Shown piece after piece: positions 1-8,352 of a stretch of 64,000 bases of DNA. Within the stretch, counting starts at the first letter, position 1, and the number at the start of each line of letters is the position of its first letter. A program made the translations under genes and the position numbers. A model generated the notes under the pieces. It was given only the letters and a program-made list of their open reading frames with translations. It made no database searches and had not been told where the DNA came from. Source of the stretch: Nocardia salmonicida NBRC 13393 (GTDB lineage Bacteria; Actinomycetota; Actinomycetes; Mycobacteriales; Mycobacteriaceae); the NCBI RefSeq assembly GCF_001613085.1, contig NZ_BDBR01000010.1, positions 62,001 to 126,000 of the forward strand, in the 5' to 3' direction.

Positions 1-228
1 GCTGGGAGGAATCACCGCCAGCGAGGTGCTCGCCTGGGTGCGGAAGCACAGTCCGTTGGTGCCGCTGCCGCGCTCGGTCTTGTCCGGCGGCGCGGCGGGA
101 TCACCCGCGGGCAACATCCCGGGATCGATGGCGGGCGGCCGATCAGCGAAAGCCGTTCCGCTCACACCGAATCCGGCATTCAGCCCGACGACAAGTGCAA
201 CGGCCGTCAGTCGAAAGCCGAGCCTCAC
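1..228 (-). CDS. mycP: Mycosin (MycP), ESX-4 subtilisin-like protease, N-terminal part
   Basis: Only the first 76 codons lie in the window; the gene continues past the left edge. Translation starts at a GTG (226-228) that overlaps the eccD stop in a GTGA arrangement, so the two genes are co-transcribed and probably translationally coupled. The product begins with a hydrophobic signal peptide (residues about 1-28, ending TAFA) followed by PPAIDPGMLP, typical of the mature N-terminus of mycosins. In this family the rest is an S8 serine protease domain and a C-terminal membrane helix; neither is visible here. Mycosins act on the periplasmic side of type VII secretion complexes and stabilise the membrane complex. 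Identity rests on the N-terminal motif plus position next to eccD; without the catalytic domain it is not independently proven. Confidence 0.8.
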   Translation of the reverse strand, partial: MRLGFRLTAVALVVGLNAGFGVSGTAFADRPPAIDPGMLPAGDPAAPPDKTERGSGTNGLCFRTQASTSLAVIPPS

Positions 229-1691
229 AGCCCGCGAACCAGCGAGTAGAGATCGGCGACCCAGAACACCAGCGGCAGCACCGCGGCGACGAACGCGTAC
301 TCGAGCAGCTCGACGGCCCGGCGCATCGGCGGTGTCGCGGACTGGTTCGGCACGATCAAGCCCATCACCAGCGCCGAGATCAGAATCACCAGCGCGGCGC
401 CGAAAACGACCAGGGGCTGGCGCATTTCGAGCGCGACGCCGATCAGCATCATCAGCACGATCGCCGAGCCGCCCGCGATCAACACGATGGCCTGTTCGGC
501 GCCCGCGTAGGTGCGACTGCGGAACATCAGCACCACCGCGCACACCAGCGCCAGCGAGATACCTGGCCAGTAGGGATCTTCGGCGCCGGCGTCGATAGCC
601 AGCAGCGCGCCGACGACGCTGACCAGGGTGGTCGCGCTGACCAGGCCGGCAAGGTAGTTACGGGCCCGCTCCGACCGTGCGCGCAGAGCGTCGAGAGTCG
701 GCAGGGCGCGGTGGTCGTCCGGGTCGTCCTCGGTCGGATCGATCGGGGTGCCGGGGGAGGGGACCGGCGGCAACGGCAGCTTGGCCAGCAGCATCGAAAC
801 ACGCGGCGAGAGTGACAGTCCCGCCAATCCGAGCGCGGCGACGACCGCGCCGATCGCCTTGACCGGCTGATCGGTGAGCAAACCCACCAGGGCGGCGGGC
901 ACGCCGAACACCGAGACGGCCGCCGTTCCGATGAACAGCGCCAGCCCGATGCCGGTGACCCGCCAGGCGAGCACCGCGATGGAGCCGAGCAGCGCGAATC
1001 CGAGCAGCAGATGTGCCGCGCCGTAATGGTCGGGGACCAGCAGCATGCCGGCGGTGAACGCGGTCGGCAGCGCACAGCCGCCGAGGACGAGCGCGGCCGA
1101 GGTGTCGCGGTACATGCGGCTCAGCACCGTGCCCGCCACCACGCAGAGGATCGCGACGAACAGCGCCAGCGACCCGGAAACCCAGAACGGCAACGCATCC
1201 GGTGCGGCAAGCAGACCGAAGCAGCCCACCAGCATGGTGAGCGCGGCGAGTACCGAACCGGTGATGCGGGCCGTCTTCGGCGTCCAGCTGCGGTAGTGCT
1301 CGGCGTCGGCGACCGCGACGTTGTACATGATGTCGTCGAACAGGGGCGTCGGCGCCGCGTGCGAAGCGCTCTCCAGCATGAGCAATTCGCCGTCGCGCAC
1401 GCCTTGTTCGCCGAGGCTCAGCGAATTGGAGAACGGTGGGTGGCCGATACGCGCGAGCACCCATTCGGCGGGTTCGTAGCGTTCCCCGTCATTGTCGAAA
1501 TCATTCGAGCGGCTGTGCTGCGCGACCATGTCGACCACGCTGGGAATGACGAGAGCGACCGGTACATCGACCGGAATAGCCATGTCTACCTGCGTGTGCT
1601 TGGCCAGGATGGTTACTCGGGCTAGGTCCGGCGCGCGCACTATGCCGCGCGCGGAGTCCTCTTCCACATGATCGAGTCGCGCGTGCGTCAA
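225..1691 (-). CDS. eccD: EccD, type VII secretion inner-membrane channel protein (ESX-4)
   Basis: Multi-spanning inner-membrane component of the ESX core. The N-terminal ~100 residues (DLARVTILAKHTQVDMAIPV onward) are the ubiquitin-like cytosolic domain, followed by about eleven hydrophobic helices starting near ARITGSVLAALTMLVGC and ending before LYSLVRGL. Length about 488 aa fits the family. The start is uncertain. The TTG at 1691 gives a natural N-terminus (MTHARLDHVEEDS) but has GGGGGAG only two bases upstream; the GTG at 1667 (480 aa) has no clear Shine-Dalgarno. Reading frame continues upstream to 1796 without support. The gene is divergent from eccC and overlaps mycP by 4 bp. The order mycP-eccD / eccC - Rv3446c type - WXG100 pair is that of mycobacterial ESX-4. 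Confidence 0.9.
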   Translation of the reverse strand: MTHARLDHVEEDSARGIVRAPDLARVTILAKHTQVDMAIPVDVPVALVIPSVVDMVAQHSRSNDFDNDGERYEPAEWVLARIGHPPFSNSLSLGEQGVRDGELLMLESASHAAPTPLFDDIMYNVAVADAEHYRSWTPKTARITGSVLAALTMLVGCFGLLAAPDALPFWVSGSLALFVAILCVVAGTVLSRMYRDTSAALVLGGCALPTAFTAGMLLVPDHYGAAHLLLGFALLGSIAVLAWRVTGIGLALFIGTAAVSVFGVPAALVGLLTDQPVKAIGAVVAALGLAGLSLSPRVSMLLAKLPLPPVPSPGTPIDPTEDDPDDHRALPTLDALRARSERARNYLAGLVSATTLVSVVGALLAIDAGAEDPYWPGISLALVCAVVLMFRSRTYAGAEQAIVLIAGGSAIVLMMLIGVALEMRQPLVVFGAALVILISALVMGLIVPNQSATPPMRRAVELLEYAFVAAVLPLVFWVADLYSLVRGL

Positions 1692-1879
1692 AACTCCCCC
1701 AGTTCCGTCTCTACCTCGTGTTTCCGCTCGACCGCTCTTAACGGTCGACAGTTTGCGGAACCCACCGTTCGGACAGCAGAATGCCTGACGAACCATACGA
1801 CATGTCGGCCGCGACCTCTACACTGAGCCCGTTCGCGACGACAGATGAGCGAGTAGTCAAGCAGGGGGAGTCTTCGACC

Positions 1880-4800
1880 ATGAGCACCGTCAGGTTCCAG
1901 CGCCGTGCCCGGCGCGAGATGCCGCGTACGCCGGGTGGCGAGGTCACGTTGCAGCCGCCGCCGGAGATCCCGCGGATCACCCCGGGCAGCCTGCTGACGA
2001 AGCTGATGCCCGTCGTGATGGTGGTCGGCATGGTCGGCATGATGGCGCTGATGTTCACCCAGGGCAGCGGCATGCTGTCCAACCCGATGTCGATGATGTT
2101 CCCGATGATGATGATCATGTCGATGGTCACCATGTTCGGACAGGGTGGCGGCAAAGGCGCGAAAGCCGCGGAGGCCAACGAGGATCGCAAGGACTACCTG
2201 CGCTACCTCGATCAGGTTCGTAAAGATGTCGACGAGACCGCCAAGCAGCAGCGCGCCGCCGTCGAGTGGAGCCACCCCGAACCCGGCTTGATCTGGATGC
2301 TCGCGGGCACCAGCCGGATGTGGGAGCGCCGCTCCGGCGACAAGGACTTCTGCCACGCGCGTATCGGCCTCGGCGGCCAGCGGCTGGCGACCAGGCTGGT
2401 GGCCCCGGAAACCGGCCCCGTCGAAGAACTCGAGCCCATCGCCGCGGTGTCGCTGCGCCGCTTCGTACGCGCGCATTCCACGGTTCCCGATTTGCCCACC
2501 GCCATCGCGGTGAAGGGCTTCGGCACCGTCGCCCTCGACGGCGACCGCGCCCAGGCGCGCGACATGACGCGCGCGATGTTGTTGCAGCTGTGCATGTTCC
2601 AGGCGCCCGACCAGGTGCTCGTCGCCGTGGTCTGTGGCCCGGACACCGCCCGTGAGTGGGAGTGGACCAAGTGGCTGCCACACACTCAGCACCCCGAGGT
2701 GCAAGACGGCATCGGCACCCAGCGCATGTTCTACGGCTCCATCCGTGAGGCCATGAGCGGCCTGCATCCGCTGCTCGGCAACCGGGTGCGCTACTCGCGT
2801 AACCAGCCGAACAACCCGAACATGGTGCACGTGGTGATCGTCGTCGACGGCGGTCTGCTCGAGGCCGAGGACGACCAGCTCCGCGAGTCCGGGTACGAAG
2901 GTGTCACCATCATCGACCTGTGCAATTACGCACCGCGCCTTGCCGTTTCGCGTGGCATCAAGATGGTCGTCGAAGACGGCGAGTGCCTCGGTCGCGGCGC
3001 CACCGGCAACCAGGAACGCTTCGCCACCATCGACCGCGTCAGTGCCGAGCAGGCCCAGCAGCTCGCCCGCAGGCTCGCGCCCTATCGTGCCGCCACCCAG
3101 CGCAGCAGCGACGTCGAGACCGACGAGACCGAGACGATCTCCACCTGGTCGCAGCTGATGAGCCTGGGCGATATCGGCAACTTCAACCCGGCCAGCGCGT
3201 GGCGTCCCCGCTACGGCCGCGAGCGTCTGCGCGTGCCGTTCGGCATCGGCGCCGACGGTGCCCCGGTGGAACTCGACATCAAGGAAGCCGCCGAAAACGG
3301 TATGGGCCCGCACGGCCTGTGCATCGGCGCGACCGGTTCGGGTAAGTCGGAATTCCTGCGCACCCTGGTGCTCAGCCTGCTCGCCACCCACTCGCCCGAC
3401 CAGCTCAACCTGGTCCTCGTCGACTTCAAGGGTGGCGCGACGTTCCTCGGCCTCGACGGCGTTCCGCACGTCGCCGCGGTCATCACCAACCTCGAAGACG
3501 AAGCCGACCTCGTCGACCGTATGAAAGACGCGCTGGCCGGCGAGATGAACCGCCGCCAGGAAGTCCTGCGTCAGGCGGGCAACTTCGCCAACGTCTCCGA
3601 ATACGAGAAGGCCCGCGCCGCTGGCGCCGACCTGGACCCGTTGCCCGCGCTGTTCGTCGTGCTCGACGAATTCTCCGAACTGCTCACCCAGCACCCCGAC
3701 TTCGCGGAACTGTTCGTGATGATCGGTCGACTGGGCCGCTCCCTACAGGTCCACCTCCTGCTCGCCTCGCAGCGTCTGGAGGAAGGCAAGCTCAAGGGCC
3801 TGGAATCGCACCTGTCCTACCGCATCGGCCTGAAGACCTTCTCCGCCAACGAGTCCCGCCAGGTCCTCGGCGTCCCCGACGCCTACAACCTGCCGAGCAC
3901 CCCCGGCGGCGGTTACCTGAAGTCCGACTCGGGCGAGATCCAGCGCTTCCAGGCCTCGTATGTCTCGGGCGCTTATGTGGGTGGTGGATCGGCGCGCGAG
4001 GTCACCAGCGCCGGCATCGTCGGCGGCGAAATCGACGTCAACGCACGGCCTTTCGCCGCGACTCACGTCGGCTTCCGTGCCGCGGACCGGGTGCCGCTGC
4101 CGGTGGAGGCGGAGTTCGATCCGGAACCGGCCGGCGACGAGAACGAGCAGATGTCGAACCTGAACATGCTGGTCTCGCGGATCGCGGGCCACGGTCGTCC
4201 CGCCCATGAGATCTGGCTCCCGCCGCTCGACGAGGCCCCGACCATGGACCAGCTCGTGCCACGCTCCATCCTCAACGGCGAGTATTCCGCGATCGCTACC
4301 CTGCGCGCACCGATGGGCATCGTCGACCGTCCCTACGACCAGCGTCGCGACCCGTTCGTCGTCGACCTGTCGGGTTCGCGAGGCAATGTCGCGGTCGTCG
4401 GCGGTCCGCAGTCTGGCAAGTCGACCGCCCTGCGTTCGATGATCATGGCGATGGCGTTGACCCACACCGCCGAGCAGGTGCAGTTCTACTGCCTCGATTT
4501 CGGCGGTGGCACGATGACCGGTCTGCTCGGTCTGCCCCATGTCGGTTCGGTCGCCAGCCGTCTCGACGAGGATCAGGTCCGGCGAACCGTCGCGGAAATG
4601 ACCACGATCGTGCGCACCCGTGAGGCGAAGTTCCGTCAGCTCGGCATCGAGTCGATGGTCGAGTTCCGACGACTGCGTTCCTTAGATCCGGCGTCCAGTC
4701 CTGCTGCCGCTGGTGCGCACGAGGATCCGTTCGGCGATGTGTTCCTGGTGATCGATGGCTACGGCTCGATCCGCCAGGATTTCGAGGCACTTGAGCAGAC

Positions 4801-5917
4801 CATCATGAACCTTGCTGTGCAGGGCCTTTCGTACGGTGTGCACGTTGCCATCGCGCTCAACCGGTGGGCAGAGGCCCGCCCAGCGCTCAAGGACCAGATC
4901 GGCACCCGCATCGAGCTGCGCCTCGGCGACCCGATGGATTCCGACCTCGGCCGCAAGTTCGCCGCGCTGGTTCCGCAGAGTCGTCCCGGCCGTGGCATGA
5001 CAGCCGAATGTCTGCACATGCTGACGGCGCTACCACGCCTCGACGGTTCTTCCGATCCGTCCGATCTCGGTCAAGCAGTCGCCGCCGCGGTCGAAACCAT
5101 TAAGCGGGCGACCCCTGGGCGCGCCGCTCCGCAGGTCAGAATGCTGCCTGATCAGTTCCCGCGCGAACAACTGCTGCATCTGGCAGGTAATTGGCCGTCG
5201 CGGGTCGATCCGTCGTCCAAGTGCATGCGCATTCCGATCGGAATCAACGAGGCCGAGCTTGCGCCTGTCTACATGGATTTCGCGGAGAGCCCGCATTTCA
5301 TCATCATCGGTGACACCGAATCCGGTAAGACGACCTTGCTTCGCTCGATCATCGATGGCATTGCCGCGTCGAACACCCCGGATCAAGCGCGGTTTATCGT
5401 CGGTGACTACCGCCGCAACATGCTCGGTCTCATTCCCGAGGGGTATCAGGCCGGCTACGGTTCGACGGCGCCTCTGTTCACCGACTACATGAATGGATTG
5501 GCGACCTACGTTGCAAAGCGGACTCCGGGCCCCGACGTAACCCCTCAGCAGTTGCGCGAGCGGTCATGGTGGAGTGGTCCAGAGCTGTATATCATCGTCG
5601 ACGACTATGACCTGGTTGCGACTTCGCAGGGCAACCCCGTTTCAGCCATGGTCGAACACATTCCGCACGCTCGTGACCTCGGGTTCCATCTGATCATCGC
5701 TCGTCGTTCCGGTGGTGCCAGCCGTGCCATGTACGAAGCGACGCTGGCCAGGATGAAGGATCTCGGATCAGCCGCGCTGATCCTGAGCTGCAGTCGTGAT
5801 GAAGGTGTTCTCGCGGGTACCACGCGACCAGGCCCGAAGCCGACAGGTCGCGGTACTTTCGTTACCCGCAACACCGAGGGGCTTATCCAGACCGCTTGGA
5901 TGCCGCAGCCGGAATGA
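1880..5917 (+). CDS. eccC: EccC, FtsK/SpoIIIE-type ATPase of the type VII secretion system (ESX-4)
   Basis: Motor ATPase of about 1345 aa, unsplit, that recognises WXG100 substrates and powers ESX export. The ATG at 1880 is chosen because GGGGGAG sits 9 bases upstream and MSTVRFQRRARREMPRTPGG is the usual EccC N-terminus; an in-frame ATG at 1781 is not supported. Two methionine-rich membrane helices lie at about residues 40-60 and 72-92. Three P-loop ATPase domains follow: Walker A GATGSGKSE near 483, GGPQSGKST near 840 and GDTESGKTT near 1143. The first domain also has LFVVLDEFSEL, a full Walker B with Glu, whereas domains 2 and 3 end in VIDGY and VDDYD, as is usual for the regulatory domains. 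A TACACT hexamer at 1819-1824 could be the -10. The stop overlaps the next start (ATGA). Confidence 0.96.
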   Translation: MSTVRFQRRARREMPRTPGGEVTLQPPPEIPRITPGSLLTKLMPVVMVVGMVGMMALMFTQGSGMLSNPMSMMFPMMMIMSMVTMFGQGGGKGAKAAEANEDRKDYLRYLDQVRKDVDETAKQQRAAVEWSHPEPGLIWMLAGTSRMWERRSGDKDFCHARIGLGGQRLATRLVAPETGPVEELEPIAAVSLRRFVRAHSTVPDLPTAIAVKGFGTVALDGDRAQARDMTRAMLLQLCMFQAPDQVLVAVVCGPDTAREWEWTKWLPHTQHPEVQDGIGTQRMFYGSIREAMSGLHPLLGNRVRYSRNQPNNPNMVHVVIVVDGGLLEAEDDQLRESGYEGVTIIDLCNYAPRLAVSRGIKMVVEDGECLGRGATGNQERFATIDRVSAEQAQQLARRLAPYRAATQRSSDVETDETETISTWSQLMSLGDIGNFNPASAWRPRYGRERLRVPFGIGADGAPVELDIKEAAENGMGPHGLCIGATGSGKSEFLRTLVLSLLATHSPDQLNLVLVDFKGGATFLGLDGVPHVAAVITNLEDEADLVDRMKDALAGEMNRRQEVLRQAGNFANVSEYEKARAAGADLDPLPALFVVLDEFSELLTQHPDFAELFVMIGRLGRSLQVHLLLASQRLEEGKLKGLESHLSYRIGLKTFSANESRQVLGVPDAYNLPSTPGGGYLKSDSGEIQRFQASYVSGAYVGGGSAREVTSAGIVGGEIDVNARPFAATHVGFRAADRVPLPVEAEFDPEPAGDENEQMSNLNMLVSRIAGHGRPAHEIWLPPLDEAPTMDQLVPRSILNGEYSAIATLRAPMGIVDRPYDQRRDPFVVDLSGSRGNVAVVGGPQSGKSTALRSMIMAMALTHTAEQVQFYCLDFGGGTMTGLLGLPHVGSVASRLDEDQVRRTVAEMTTIVRTREAKFRQLGIESMVEFRRLRSLDPASSPAAAGAHEDPFGDVFLVIDGYGSIRQDFEALEQTIMNLAVQGLSYGVHVAIALNRWAEARPALKDQIGTRIELRLGDPMDSDLGRKFAALVPQSRPGRGMTAECLHMLTALPRLDGSSDPSDLGQAVAAAVETIKRATPGRAAPQVRMLPDQFPREQLLHLAGNWPSRVDPSSKCMRIPIGINEAELAPVYMDFAESPHFIIIGDTESGKTTLLRSIIDGIAASNTPDQARFIVGDYRRNMLGLIPEGYQAGYGSTAPLFTDYMNGLATYVAKRTPGPDVTPQQLRERSWWSGPELYIIVDDYDLVATSQGNPVSAMVEHIPHARDLGFHLIIARRSGGASRAMYEATLARMKDLGSAALILSCSRDEGVLAGTTRPGPKPTGRGTFVTRNTEGLIQTAWMPQPE

Positions 5918-7347
5918 CCGTCGTCGAACTGGTAGTCAGCGAAGCAAAGGTGTGGGCGCGTGGCGCCACCACACATTGGGATGTCGCGCCGTCGATCGTG
6001 GTAGGCAGCAACGGTTCCGATCTTGTTGTCGGTGAGCCACTGACGCCGCCCACGCAGGCGGTGTCAGTGGTGCAATACATGGCTGGCGGTGTGATCGCGT
6101 TGCCACCTCGGATGCCGTCTGTGGGGCAGGCTCTGTCCGCGGTGCTCTCCGCGATCATGGATGCCCTTCGTGTGTCGGTCCTCTGTGAGCGCATCGTCCT
6201 CGTGCACCCGACGTCGTGGGGGCAGCCCGAGCTCGATCTGTTCGGCACTGCGGCACAGCAATTCACGCATGAAGTCGTCTTCGAGTCCTGTGCCCTGCGG
6301 GCGTCGGCCGTCGACATTGCCGCCAGCCGCAGTCGGCGCACCGCGATCATCGAGTTCGGCATGTTGTCGACCTCGGCCTCGTCGGTCGTATACGACGCGA
6401 ACGGCACCCATGTCGAGGCGGTCGAGGTCGAACCCAATCTCGCAGTCTCCGAACTCGACAGCAGTGAAGGGATCGACAACCTCCGGGAACTACTGAATCG
6501 CCTTCTCGTCGACCGCGCGCCAGACGTCGTACAGCTGTTGGGAACGATCGATCCTGTGGTAGTGGCCTCGGTCACCACAGTCGTTAAAAATGTTTGTGGC
6601 GCAAAGGTATCCGTAACCTCGCTGACTGGAATAGACCTGGCTCGCCCTGCCCAGCGGACTCCCGCCTACACACCGACCATCCCCCCTGCGGCCGAGTGGA
6701 TGCAACCCCTACGCGAACGAGCCGCAGCCGCCAACCCCCTCGATCGCCGCCCGCTCTACATCGGCGCCGCAGCCCTAATCGCTGTTGTCGCCGCGGCAGC
6801 GATCGGCGGTTTCTTCCTGATCGGTGGCTCAGGCGAACAGCGGGCCGCAGCCTCCATCGCGACAACCACCGCGCCGACAACAACCTCGGTCCCGTCTCGG
6901 CCCTCGTTATCGCAGCCGAAACCTATGCCCGCCACCGAAACAGTCGGCCGGGTCGTCGTGACGGTGCCCGCAGGCTGGCACCGTGCAATCGACTCAGCCG
7001 CCCGCGTCGACCTCGTCCCCGATACCGCTGCCCGTCACCGCATCACCGTCACCCAGAAACCGGTCACCCCAGGTGCCGGCTACGACGAGGTCGCTGCGGA
7101 CCTCGCTGCTCAAATTGCCAAGAGGCCCGCAGGCGCCGTCACCGATGTTCGCCGCGATGTTGTCTTCGCCGGCCGTCCAGGCCTCGCGTACGAAGAAAAA
7201 CCTGCCGATGGATCAACGGTTCGCTGGCATGTCCTGGTCGAACGTGGAGTGCAGGTCAGCGTGGGCTGTCAGTACGTCAAGGGGGGCTGGGACAGTGTGA
7301 TGCCGGCCTGCGAGCAGGTTGTTGGCAGCGTCGAGGTTGGTCTGTAA
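5914..7347 (+). CDS. Type VII secretion-associated membrane protein, Rv3446c type (Hsp70-like fold)
   Basis: A 477-aa protein coupled to eccC by an ATGA overlap; the ATG at 5914 gives the family start MTVVELVVSEAKVWARG. Residues 1-250 resemble a degenerate actin/Hsp70 ATPase lobe (IIEFGMLSTSASSVV in place of the phosphate-binding loop), with no recognisable catalytic residues. A single membrane helix lies at about 280-306 (LYIGAAALIAVVAAAAIGGFF), then a Thr/Pro-rich linker and a C-terminal extracytoplasmic domain (GRVVVTVPAGWHRAIDS onward). In mycobacterial ESX-4 the equivalent gene sits in the same place, between eccC4 and esxU. Its function is not known; a role in assembly or substrate handling at the ESX-4 complex is inference. 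Confidence 0.87.
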   Translation: MTVVELVVSEAKVWARGATTHWDVAPSIVVGSNGSDLVVGEPLTPPTQAVSVVQYMAGGVIALPPRMPSVGQALSAVLSAIMDALRVSVLCERIVLVHPTSWGQPELDLFGTAAQQFTHEVVFESCALRASAVDIAASRSRRTAIIEFGMLSTSASSVVYDANGTHVEAVEVEPNLAVSELDSSEGIDNLRELLNRLLVDRAPDVVQLLGTIDPVVVASVTTVVKNVCGAKVSVTSLTGIDLARPAQRTPAYTPTIPPAAEWMQPLRERAAAANPLDRRPLYIGAAALIAVVAAAAIGGFFLIGGSGEQRAAASIATTTAPTTTSVPSRPSLSQPKPMPATETVGRVVVTVPAGWHRAIDSAARVDLVPDTAARHRITVTQKPVTPGAGYDEVAADLAAQIAKRPAGAVTDVRRDVVFAGRPGLAYEEKPADGSTVRWHVLVERGVQVSVGCQYVKGGWDSVMPACEQVVGSVEVGL

Positions 7348-7440
7348 GGCCGTTGTGGCCTGCTCTTGCCAATTGCGCGCATGTCCTACAACGGGTACCG
7401 TCTGCAGGGCGTGGTGTTGCATCAAAATTGGGGGAGATTG

Positions 7441-7569
7441 ATGGATGGGGGCAACCATATGAGCGACCTTTCAGTGTCGTCCCGCCGATGCTTCCCGGCC
7501 CAGCTGCGGTCGGCTGAATCAAAAAACTTCCGACATGAGTGGAACCGATCGCCCACGTCTTGCGTCTAA
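7441..7569 (+). CDS. Possible short ORF upstream of the WXG100 pair
   Basis: A 42-codon frame begins at an ATG at 7441 with a good Shine-Dalgarno (GGGGGAG about 5 bases upstream, the same sequence as before eccC) and ends at TAA 7567-7569. The peptide (MDGGNHMSDLSVSSRRC...) has no recognisable domain, signal sequence or WXG motif. It may be a leader or a chance frame in the 280-bp gap that must also hold the promoter of the WXG100 genes. Support is the ribosome site alone. Confidence 0.25.
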   Translation: MDGGNHMSDLSVSSRRCFPAQLRSAESKNFRHEWNRSPTSCV

Positions 7570-7580
7570 CCAAGTGAGAG

Positions 7581-7608
7581 CAGCGGTCCCTCGACACGGG
7601 ATCCGCTG
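7581..7608 (+). promoter_or_regulatory. Stem-loop in the 5' leader of the WXG100 pair
   Basis: CAGCGGTCCC and GGGATCCGCTG flank a 7-base loop and form a 10-bp stem with one bulged base. It ends about 10 bases before the GAAAGGA ribosome site of the first WXG100 gene. There is no U-tract, so it is more likely an mRNA-stabilising or regulatory hairpin than a terminator. Confidence 0.45.
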
Positions 7609-7627
7609 ACAACCCGAAAGGAACCCG

Positions 7628-7945
7628 ATGACTCTTAATGCGAATGTTGCCGACCTCCAGACTTTCTCTAAGGATGCGGAAGCTTCCTACACGGAGATCG
7701 AAGGTCTGGTGAAGAAGATCTGGGCCGGCAAGATGGCAGCCACCGAGACGTGGAAGGGTAATGCGCAGATCGCGTTCGACCAGCTGATGGACTCCTATGC
7801 CTCGCGCGCGGAGAAGCTGAACGACAAGCTCCTCGAGACCTCGCAGAAGCTGATGCAGGCAACGGATAGCTACACCGAGCAGGACGCGATGTTCAAGGGC
7901 CAGGTTGAGAGCAAGATGGCTGAACTCGATCTGCCCGCCATCTGA
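7628..7945 (+). CDS. WXG100 protein with YxxxD export motif (EsxB-like, ESX-4 substrate)
   Basis: A 105-aa helical hairpin protein with the WXG turn at TWKGNAQ (about residue 41). After the second helix it carries YTEQD, matching the YxxxD/E general export signal of ESX substrates. This makes it the CFP-10-like partner of the pair. A GAAAGGA ribosome site precedes the ATG by 7 bases. The second WXG100 gene follows 48 bp downstream and the two products are expected to form a heterodimer exported through EccC. Its length and position match EsxU in mycobacterial ESX-4, but the sequence looks closer to canonical EsxB, so no symbol is assigned. Codon use is less GC-rich than in eccC. Confidence 0.92.
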   Translation: MTLNANVADLQTFSKDAEASYTEIEGLVKKIWAGKMAATETWKGNAQIAFDQLMDSYASRAEKLNDKLLETSQKLMQATDSYTEQDAMFKGQVESKMAELDLPAI

Positions 7946-7993
7946 TTGACCAACTAAACTTTCAGTAACTCTCAGTAAAGGAGACTCATTCTT

Positions 7994-8284
7994 ATGTCGG
8001 ATGTTATTGCGTCTAATCGGGACTCGGTTGATCTTGGCGCGCAGGACATGATCGCGACGGCCAACCAGCTGGGTGACAAACTGATTGAATTCCATAAGAA
8101 GGTCGAAGCAATCGCCGAGAAGTGGGGCGGTAGCGCACACGAGGCCTTTACCCAGATGCAGGGCGAATGGAATTCGCAGTCCAGTCAGCTGAATACAACC
8201 CTGCAGGAAGCTGCAAAATTGGTTCAGACGGGCAACTCTGAACTGCACGACACCGACAAGTGGCTGTCCGGCAAGTTCGTCTGA
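7994..8284 (+). CDS. WXG100 protein, EsxA-like partner (ESX-4)
   Basis: A 96-aa protein with WGG at the helix turn (KWGGSAHEAF, about residue 43) and amphipathic helices on both sides. It lacks a YxxxD tail and ends in DTDKWLSGKFV, so it is the ESAT-6-like member, expected to travel with the preceding protein. An AAAGGAG ribosome site lies upstream of the ATG. A strong terminator follows directly, closing the ESX-4 unit. It occupies the place of esxT in M. tuberculosis; orthology in the strict sense is not established. Confidence 0.92.
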   Translation: MSDVIASNRDSVDLGAQDMIATANQLGDKLIEFHKKVEAIAEKWGGSAHEAFTQMQGEWNSQSSQLNTTLQEAAKLVQTGNSELHDTDKWLSGKFV

Positions 8285-8299
8285 GACGGCAATCACGAG

Positions 8300-8335
8300 A
8301 ATTCGGCCTCAGGGTGCACCCCCTGAGGCCGAATT
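8300..8335. terminator. Bidirectional intrinsic terminator between the WXG100 genes and the kinase
   Basis: Perfect 15-bp inverted repeat (AATTCGGCCTCAGGG / CCCTGAGGCCGAATT) with a 6-base loop, followed by TTTAT on the plus strand. It lies between convergent genes and can serve both. Confidence 0.9.
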
Positions 8336-8352
8336 TTTATGGGCGAAGCTCT

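Noticed and set aside
1688..3694. 668-aa minus-strand frame antisense to eccC
   Set aside because: Shadow of eccC in high-GC DNA; His/Gly/Arg-rich, no domain, no ribosome site, while the plus-strand frame has three intact ATPase domains.
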